A DNA stretch of 64,000 nucleotides from Amoebidium appalachense (taxonomy: Eukaryota; Ichthyosporea). Location of the stretch: assembly GCA_963693365.1 (NCBI GenBank), contig CAVNZM010000011.1, positions 6,944,001-7,008,000 on the forward strand. Direction: 5' to 3'. The notes below the pieces were generated by a model. It was not told where the DNA came from, searched no databases, and saw only the letters and a list, made by a program, of their open reading frames with translations. Numbering within the stretch: the stretch's first letter is position 1; every line of letters starts with the position of its first letter. This document shows positions 50,314 to 64,000 of the stretch, in pieces. A program made the position numbers and the translations under genes.

Positions 50314-50793
50314 TGTAAACAACTGTACACATGAACTGTACATGTTTACTAAAGAATGTGATCTACTAGCACACGATTCGTGCTTTGTCATGAATATCAC
50401 ATAAATATTATGTCCGCACCAATAGGACTCACTCTGACCTAAGAATTGAACCATATATGGTTCTTCAGCTGCATACCACATAAACGAAGTGAACCAATAA
50501 GAGGTTTGCATAAATAGGACAAAGGTCTGACTGGCTCGGACCGCACCAGAATCACGAATGGCATGTTGCCACCCGCGCTGGCCGCGGATGAACCAATCCT
50601 GGGCCTTGATCCGAAACCTGGGGGCTATATAACAAAGCCGTCCCAGTACGGGGATCACATCAGTGAAGTCTGAGACAGACTGAGTCGGCCCATAGTAAAA
50701 GCAACTTGGCCGCGTGTGCCTTTCTACCCGTTCTCTGTCTTTATTCTGATTCAGTTGTTCTCTGCCTTATCCCAACTAGTCCAACTGTTTACA
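50314..50793 (+). repeat. 5' LTR
   Basis: 480 bp with TGTAAACA...TGTTTACA palindromic ends. It contains a CCAAT string (50593) and TATATAA (50626-50632), as expected for the promoter of the element. Confidence 0.93.
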
Positions 50794-50811
50794 TTGGCGA
50801 CCGCGCAGTTC
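50794..50811 (+). promoter_or_regulatory. Putative primer-binding site
   Basis: TTGGCGACCGCGCAGTTC follows the 5' LTR directly. The TGGCGACCG start is the usual shape of a tRNA-complementary site; the tRNA is not identified. Confidence 0.6.
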
Positions 50812-50892
50812 AAGAATCTCGCATCCTTCGATTCTCACATCTTTCAATCAGTTCAAGAATCTCACATCTTTCAATCAGCTCAAGAATCTCCC
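50810..50892 (+). repeat. 26-bp tandem repeat in the LTR element leader
   Basis: TTCAAGAATCTCACATCTTTCAATCAG-like units occur about three times before an ATG at 50893 that opens a 19-codon frame (MADHNPFYPDDRHIFPCPA, stop). This could be a truncated gag start. Confidence 0.7.
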
Positions 50893-51034
50893 ATGGCCGA
50901 TCACAATCCTTTTTACCCCGATGATAGGCACATCTTTCCTTGTCCGGCTTAGAATATATACACCTACAAGTTTGAAGTGGCCAGCCCACCTACACGGAAA
51001 GAATTGAAAGCATGTAAAACTTCTTTTGCTACGA

Positions 51035-51300
51035 CACATCAAAAATGTGAAGAAAAACGAATACACAACGAAACAACGAATACACGAACAAACGAATAAA
51101 GAATTGCTAACGAAGCAATGAACCAACGAAAAACGAACCATCACGAATACGCAATGAAATAAAGAATTAACGACAAACGATTGCATAGAGGAAATACGAA
51201 ATGAATGCAACACGAAAACAAAACGAAGTAACGAAGTTATCAAACGACAAAAAACGAAAAACGAAAGCAAAATGAACTGGAAATACGAAAATGAAAGGAC
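51035..51300. repeat. ACGAA-rich stretch inside the LTR element
   Basis: ACGAA recurs more than 20 times at irregular spacing (for example AACGAATAAAGAA, AACGAAAAACGAA, AACGAAGTAACGAAG). The same pentamer continues less densely through the interior to about 53200, giving the element a composition unlike its flanks. Confidence 0.75.
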
Positions 51301-51820
51301 GAATGCACAACACTGCTTGGGTTGCAATGCACACAGCCCCCTCTATGTTAGGAAGAAAATAAAACCGTTGCCCTTGCGTGCATTGCCCTATTGCACACTG
51401 CCATCGTGTCCATGCCACCGCATGCACGTCCACACTCGCAAGCCAGATGCACGGCCACTTTCAGCACAAATGCACTTAACGAAGAAGATAGTCGCTGTTG
51501 CTATTGCATGTAGGACCTAAGATCTTATGAAAGTAGTGTTGCATGCATGCTTCGAATCCCTTGCTGTTCTCGAATACAGCATGCCCCATAGTTTAGCGCC
51601 CAGGATGCACAACATGCGCATGAATGTATGCTGGCATGCCTAAACACATTACGAACATATGCCTGACTCATGTATGGCGGCCCTTCCTGGTGCCACGCCC
51701 TAACGAATTTGCACTCTTGGTGCACAAAAGGCATGTAATAAAGTCGATGCAGAACTTTTGTTCATGCATGTGAAAAACAAAGAAGGTGTTGGGTACGAAT
51801 TTTAAGGTGAATGCCCGTCT

Positions 51821-52138
51821 GTGGCAATACGGTGTAACATACCAATTACACTGTCAAGCCTTGCACTAGCTGCCGGCACACCCCCACCAGAACAAAAGAA
51901 TGTGGTATGGGCACCGCTCCCTCACAACCCCATCATACAGTGTCAGTATTTTGGCTGGAAGCCTTTCAGTTTCGAATTACGAATACCCTCCTTCACTACT
52001 GAAGAAAGTGACGTGGAAGACAAATACGAATACGAATGCAAGGTGTTGTTGACTAACACATCGGACCATCATGTGTACCTACTAGGCCCTGGTACGGAGG
52101 TGACCATGTTATTCCCTTGCAATATGATGACACTGTAA
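51821..52138 (+). CDS. Unassigned 105-codon frame within the LTR element
   Basis: The longest frame in the interior that is not low-complexity. It starts at a non-standard or upstream-extended codon and contains PPEQKNVVWAPLPHNPI, an acidic ESDVEDKYEYE stretch and HHVYLLGPGTEVTMLFP. No gag, protease or polymerase motif is visible. It may be a remnant of a captured or internal domain; support is weak. Confidence 0.25.
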   Translation: MAIRCNIPITLSSLALAAGTPPPEQKNVVWAPLPHNPIIQCQYFGWKPFSFELRIPSFTTEESDVEDKYEYECKVLLTNTSDHHVYLLGPGTEVTMLFPCNMMTL

Positions 52139-53374
52139 CAATTTAGCACGTGCATACCCCACCAATGGGCACATGCGGGAGACAACCCCACAAGCTGCCT
52201 TATTGGGCACCTCTGCTAAAACGAATATTCTTCTCACGAAGGAACAGAAGAATGCCACGAACACGAACCACACACTCACCAGGCAGCTACTTACATCTAA
52301 TGTATGTAAGAAGTAGGGTGTGTGAACGGGGTAACTTCATGAACACCAACACGAAAGAAAGCACAGCACAAAGCAGTTCCACGAATACGAATGGTTTTGG
52401 TATTCCACACAACGAACAGAACCTACAGTAGGGCCACCTACAAATGAAGCAGAGGATGGGGCACCATCCAGACCTGCACTGGAGGATATGAAAACACGAA
52501 GCGCGCTCACGAAGTTGCTTACAAAAGAAAGGGCGACTCCGACGACTTTTCTTTTTAGGCCAAGCCTCCAGAAGAATGTATTATGCCTGGAATCCCCCTG
52601 CTCAACGAAAATGGCTGGCAAATGGGATACGAAAACTGCTCACGAATGGAAGCATGTGTTTTCTGAAGGAGGCTTGCTTTGCCTACCCTCTTCTTATGAA
52701 TTATGAACCGGGCTTTTACTGGTTCTGACGGGTGATATATTTCTTTATGTCGCCCAACGAAGAACACTTGGGCATTTTTATTCATGTTTTTCCCAGCTCC
52801 GATGATGCAGAGTTAAAGCTGAAAGGAAAGAAGTGCTATTTGTTCATGAAAGAAGCGGCTTTTCCGGCCATGGTGACTCGCCTTACAGTCTTATGGTAGA
52901 ACCGGGATAAGGAGCAGTGGCTAAGCCTTGAAGCTATCCACCACTACCTGAGCTACGAAGTGACCTAAGGCTCGAGTTATATTCATTATCGAATGTTTGG
53001 TATGATCATTCATCCACACAACCAAATTACTCGCAATTGAAAACGAATCTGCGGGAGTATCCTAAAAAGGAAAAATTCCCAAAAAGGAAAATACTACTTC
53101 TACAGAAAAGCCAAGCACAGAGACGAAGGCTTAGCGAATTATTCGCACGCACACTCTGCAACAATCTTCGCCACGAAAATGAAATCACAGAAGAATGCTG
53201 CATGAATTTACGTTTTGGCAAATGAAGAAGTGCTCATAGACGTGCACAACTCTATTCCACCGTCCTTGCTCTGTTCTGTCCAGCAGCTCGGCACACACAA
53301 GAATTCTCGCTGAAGGTTGTTTATCGCCTCTCAGCCTGGTGGTTTGCTTGTCTAACGACACCACCAGGCTCCCG

Positions 53375-53386
53375 ACAAGGGGGGAG
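53375..53386 (+). promoter_or_regulatory. Polypurine tract
   Basis: ACAAGGGGGGAG lies immediately before the 3' LTR, the position and composition of a plus-strand primer. Confidence 0.8.
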
Positions 53387-53866
53387 TGTAAACAACTGTA
53401 CACATGAACTGTACATGTTTACTAAAGAATGTGATCTACTAGCACACGATTCGTGCTTTGTCATGAATATCACATAAATATTATGTCCGCACCAATAGGA
53501 CTCACTCTGACCTAAGAATTGAACCATATATGGTTCTTCAGCTGCATACCACATAAACGAAGTGAACCAATAAGAGGTTTGCATAAATAGGACAAAGGTC
53601 TGACTGGCTCGGACCGCACCAGAATCACGAATGGCATGTTGCCACCCGCGCTGGCCGCGGATGAACCAATCCTGGGCCTTGATCCGAAACCTGGGGGCTA
53701 TATAACAAAGCCGTCCCAGTACGGGGATCACATCAGTGAAGTCTGAGACAGACTGAGTCGGCCCATAGTAAAAGCAACTTGGCCGCGTGTGCCTTTCTAC
53801 CCGTTCTCTGTCTTTATTCTGATTCAGTTGTTCTCTGCCTTATCCCAACTAGTCCAACTGTTTACA
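53387..53866 (+). repeat. 3' LTR
   Basis: 480 bp, apparently identical to the 5' LTR, followed by the ACTAT target duplication. Confidence 0.93.
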
Positions 53867-54730
53867 ACTATGTAAAACGTACCAGATTTGGTGCAGTTGG
53901 TTTTTCGGTCGCTGACGCTGAACCAATTAAGTTATAATTTTTCTGTACTGAATGTTTGAAGAAAACACTATTTATATAATTATCATGCAAAAAAATTAGC
54001 TCTAGCGCATAATTGGTGTGCCTTTTTGCTCTCGATGTAACCCTGTTTTTCATATGAATTTGGCCCGGAGACCGATCGCCGCAATTCCATGGTTTCATCC
54101 TCGTTAAGGCAAAGCTCGAAACTCGCCTTTTCGCTTAGGTTATGATATTGTGCATATCTTGGTCAGGATCTTCCCTAGGCCTGGCTGCATGTGATGGGGT
54201 GCACGTGTGTTTGTTTCCTTGTGAAGACTCCAAGGCTCCGCCACAGCAACAACAAGAACATTTGATACCACCCTTGGAATACTAGATAAATATTCGGGGG
54301 TCCAAATAACTAACAAAAAAAAAACTGCAAAAATAAATTTCAAGAAGTAAGCAAACTGTTATGAGCCTCAAAGGCGCACGGCAAATGCACACACAACGCA
54401 TGTTACGGGCTGCTGCCCCCCCCCCCCCCCCCCCTGTTCCGCATTCAAAACCCCCCCTGTCTTCTTTCAGAGGTGTCCTTTCAGGACAGACCACTGTGTG
54501 GAGACATCTTTACTTCCATGCAACCGGGCATGGTTGCTCTGTGTCGTGCATCTGTAAGCGCATACGCGTTTGTCGCTGCACTGCATTAGTTTGCACATAC
54601 ATCTTCACCGTTTTGCTCACCTTGCTTACATAAGCAACCCTGCTCGTCTTTGATCAAGACGGGTTGACCCACCCAAGTTCAGTTGATGCTGCTGTCTGAG
54701 TTGGAGCGTCGTATATACGCGGGCTAAGGG

Positions 54731-54907
54731 GTCGAAACTCAGACGCAATTGATGACTTGGGCCCTCCCTGAGGATGGGCTCTGCTTATGACGCATACTGT
54801 GCGCATGGCTGATGCTGCATACTTGAATGTTTGCCTTTGCATGTGTCCTGCACCATGCTTCTCATCGTGTATGCGTACTTCGTACTGTGTTCCGCATTCA
54901 AAACCCC
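54731..54907 (+). repeat. C-tailed interspersed element, variant subfamily, extended copy
   Basis: Contains GGTCGAAACTCAGACGCAAT, TGGGCCCTCCCTGAGGATGG, GCATACTGTGCGCATGG, TTGAATGTTTGCCTTTGCAT, CATCGTGTATGCGTACTTCG and GCATTCAAAACCCCCCCC. It therefore has the 5' extension, the core and the C tail in one orientation, and it pairs with the minus-oriented copy at 35921-36070. Confidence 0.75.
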
Positions 54908-54909
54908 CC

Positions 54910-54942
54910 CCAAATACCCCTCACACTCACTCACTCACACAA

Positions 54943-55000
<58 letters not shown>

Positions 55001-55298
55001 ACGTGTAGTACACACACACACATGTACACACACATGTGCCCGACACATACACCTGATCCACAAGTTACCAATACCACCGGCCTTGACGACATCCTACCAT
55101 TTCAATTATCATTAGTAATCGCATGCGCAATTAACTCTTTCTAAAAAGAAATAGTACACCATTATTATACACGCTGCATATTTATCCGGTAACCATGGTG
55201 ATCATGACTTCATTTACCCCCCCCCCCCCCCCCTCCCCCCCCCCCCCCCCACACACACACACGCACACACGCGCGCACACCACCACCACCACCCAGTC

Positions 55299-55335
<37 letters not shown>

Positions 55336-56776
55336 ATTTTTCCAAATCTTTGTGAGAACGTTCGAAATCTATGCTCACTTACACAAAAACGCAACGCGGC
55401 GCACCCATGACATGTGTGGGAATCATGTACTTCCACGTGCACTATATACTACATCATCGGCCCAGGCTTCTATAGGAAGCAAGACGAGGTTTTTGTGTGT
55501 GTGTGTGTCTGTGTGTGTCACAAGTTTCTTTTTTTCTGTCTGTCTTTTTTTTCCTCCTTCTTTTTTTTTTTTTTTTTTCCGTTGGAGGAGAGGGGGGGGG
55601 GGGGGGGGAGGGGGGGGGGGGGGAGGAGGGAGCGAGAAAGGGGGAGGGGAGGGGTTATACATTTTGATTCGAGACACTCAATGGAACGGAACTTCAGCTA
55701 CGCCGACTTCGTATTCGAATTCATTGTTGAATCTAAACTTTGCATCATCTGAATGAAATCCGGTTTCACTTCTAAAAATCCAGGGATCTGCACACGGTAC
55801 GTGTTTCCTTGCAAAGACTTTCGTTCGTTACAACAACAACAAATTCTTCATACTATTGCAAAGTCTAAATTAGAATACTGCCCCCAAGCACCTTAAGCGC
55901 AAAAATAAACCAAGACCCGGCTTCCGCAAGGTAACACAGCTGGTATACCCATTATGCACACTCCCCGTCTATCTCCCCCCCCCCCCCCCCCCCCCCCCCA
56001 CCACCACCACCACCACCATCTCTCTTCTCCCCCCCCCCCCCCCCCCCCTCCCCCCCCCCCCCCTCGCCCCACTCCCGCGGCAGGCCCCTAGGCCTCCTTA
56101 GTAGTAATACATATCCCTTATTGCAACCAGTGTTTCAGGTGGATATCATCATAATATGACTCTGTGTATCGGTATTTTGCTAGATTTAGACCCCCCCACC
56201 CCCCCCTTCTTCCCCGTAGCCATTTCCCTCTCAGCCCACGGCGGCGCCTTTTTTTTTTTTCGTGAACAAGAGCACAACGAAATCAGACACGGCACATACA
56301 TTCACCACACACACACTTCACCCCATGCATGCACGAACACTGATACGTATACATACATTCAGGCCTATCATCATTGAAATTCGAACCAAACCAAACATGT
56401 TAATTTAGGTCTATCGATTCACAGTCTCCACATCACCGTATTTTCGCCAACGCCACCCATCATGTTACAAAACAAAAATTACCCAGGTCAATGTCATGTG
56501 TGTGTATGGTCCGTTACCGGACTGCGCCGGAATTTTTCGTCAATGATGCTCCTTAAACGGCAATGCCTTAAAAAGTCAACATGGCAACACCTGGTCCATA
56601 TATGGTTTATAAAAAATAAAAAAAATAAAAAAATATAAAAAAACTCAATCGTAATGCTCAACACGGATATCCCCATCGGGGTCGATGGGATTGGTGGAAT
56701 CATCAGTGACGCCCATGCACCGGCGTAAATATGACGTCATTCTGGGAGATCGATGCCAATTTGTACCTTCAACCCT
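54910..56776. other. Repeat-rich intergenic region
   Basis: A (CA)n run at 54949-54992; poly-C/(CA)/(CCA) blocks at 55218-55335 and 55977-56063; a T/G block at 55558-55622. The remainder has no supported gene. The 3' UTR of the minus-strand 7-TM gene ends somewhere after 56777. Confidence 0.5.
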
Positions 56777-63312
<6,536 letters not shown>

Positions 63313-64000
63313 CTGTAGGATACACCAATCAGACAACCGGATTATAATATGCATATATGACCAGAGTATGAGAAGTAAGACGGAGATGGTATTCGCAATT
63401 TAAAATTTTAATGCATGGATGTGATGCATAAGGCATTAGGCAGTGCGACACGTTGACGTGGGGGACACTGGTGAACATACGAGTGAGAGATGGGGGAGGT
63501 GACTCGACAGCATTTTTGCTAAGGGGGGAGTAGAAGGGGAGGATGAGGGAAATGGGTGGGCGGGGGAAGAGGGGGGATAGCGGGGATGGTGGTCGTGGTG
63601 GTGGTGGGGGGAGATAGGGGGATTTGGTGTGACGGGGGGGGGGGGGGGGGGGGGGGGAGGGAGCATTGTTTGACATTCAACTAAACAGGGGAAATGCCAT
63701 TCTACTTTTGCAAAAGCTAGGAGTGTGTGTGTGTTGTGTTCTTGGAGAGTCGCCTGCTTTGCTATTACTCGAGGGAATGGATTGGGTGGGAGTTTGCGTG
63801 TGTGCTTGCTTGTGCGTGTGCACATGTTTAAGACCGTATGTGATGCATGTGTCAGTGTGTATGTGTGTGTGCCGCAATGACTGGATCACTGTGTGTGCGT
63901 GTGCGTGTGTGCGCACGCATGTAGCTGTGTGTTTGTGTGTATGTGTGTGTGTGTGTGTGTGTGTTGTGTGTGGGTGTATGTGTGTTGTGTGTGTGTGTAT
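63313..64000. other. Intron or upstream part of the 7-TM gene
   Basis: Upstream of the 63312 acceptor. Contains a G-rich block (63480-63660) with a poly-G tract at 63633-63657 and mixed TG repeats to the window end. I see no further exon. Confidence 0.5.

Larger units (their letters stand above)
50314..53866 (+). mobile_element. Non-autonomous LTR retrotransposon, 3.55 kb, young
   Basis: Complete structure: 5' LTR 50314-50793, internal region 50794-53386 and 3' LTR 53387-53866. The LTRs start TGTAAACAACTG and end CAACTGTTTACA, are both 480 bp, and show no difference that I could find by eye. A 5-bp target duplication ACTAT flanks the element at 50309-50313 and 53867-53871. A putative primer-binding site TTGGCGACCGCG begins at 50794, and a polypurine tract ACAAGGGGGGAG ends at 53386. 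No reverse transcriptase, integrase or protease reading frame is recognisable in the 2.6-kb interior, so it must use enzymes from another element. Confidence 0.93.
50139..54105. mobile_element. Palindromic (foldback/MITE-like) element split by the LTR insertion
   Basis: The left arm 50139-50308 and the right arm about 53931-54105 are inverted copies: GGAATTGCGGCGA, TCTCCGGGCCAAATTCATAT, GGGTTACATCGAGAGCAAAA, CACCAATTATGCGCTAGAGC, TGCATGATAATTA and AAACATTCAGTACAGAAA appear in both with scattered differences. A unique spacer (about 53872-53930) belongs to the original loop. The LTR element entered this spacer. Confidence 0.8.

Noticed and set aside
50305-50658. 117-codon minus-strand ORF in the 5' LTR, repeated in the 3' LTR
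   Set aside because: Its duplication follows from LTR identity. It lies antisense in the LTR and has no recognised family.

Overview
This is nuclear DNA from an intron-rich eukaryote. The evidence is spliced multi-exon genes with GT-AG introns, an LTR retrotransposon with a TG...CA terminus and a 5-bp target duplication, MITE-like palindromes, and a very heavy load of simple repeats: (CA)n/(TG)n, poly-C/poly-G, (CT)n, (ACGC)n and (AAT)n. The lineage cannot be fixed from sequence alone. A small intronless gene at 46.4-47.0 kb has an N-terminal box that recalls the animal IER2/IER5 immediate-early family, which would favour a metazoan or close relative. An EF-hand protein fused to a CorA-type magnesium channel is more often met in protists and algae. 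I treat the organism as an unidentified, probably aquatic, eukaryote.

Layout. (1) 1.9-16.2 kb, plus strand: an EF-hand/CorA Mg2+ transporter in at least 14 exons, reconstructed from frame- and phase-compatible splice sites. (2) 16.2-20.4 kb: convergent intergenic DNA with a 12-copy, about 41-bp minisatellite. (3) 20.5-29.1 kb, minus strand: a secreted cysteine-rich modular protein of about 11 exons and roughly 886 residues, with an unusual penultimate region. (4) 29.1-32.8 kb: intergenic, ending in very long (CT)n and (CA)n arrays. (5) 32.8-44.4 kb, minus strand: a single-pass type II membrane protein in about 11 exons, family not recognised. (6) 46.36-46.97 kb, minus strand: the intronless IER-like gene with a TATA box. 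(7) 48.3-49.7 kb: a (CT)n/poly-C block with scraps of possible plus-strand exons. (8) 50.1-54.1 kb: a 3.55-kb non-autonomous LTR retrotransposon with apparently identical 480-bp LTRs, inserted between the arms of an older palindromic element. (9) 54.1-56.7 kb: repeat-rich intergenic DNA. (10) 56.8-63.3 kb, minus strand: the 3' part of a multi-pass (about 7 TM) membrane protein whose 5' end lies beyond the window.

Three signals are not explained by the genes. First, in all four spliced genes the introns hold decayed copies of the neighbouring exon edge including its splice site ('exon-edge echoes'). Second, microsatellites sit directly on splice sites: (CA)n runs end in the acceptor CAG and (GT)n runs start at the donor, so some exons are flanked by complementary repeats. 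Third, many poly-C/poly-G tracts are the tail of one recurring, roughly 110-200-bp interspersed element, which looks like an undescribed SINE-like family with a homopolymer-C tail.
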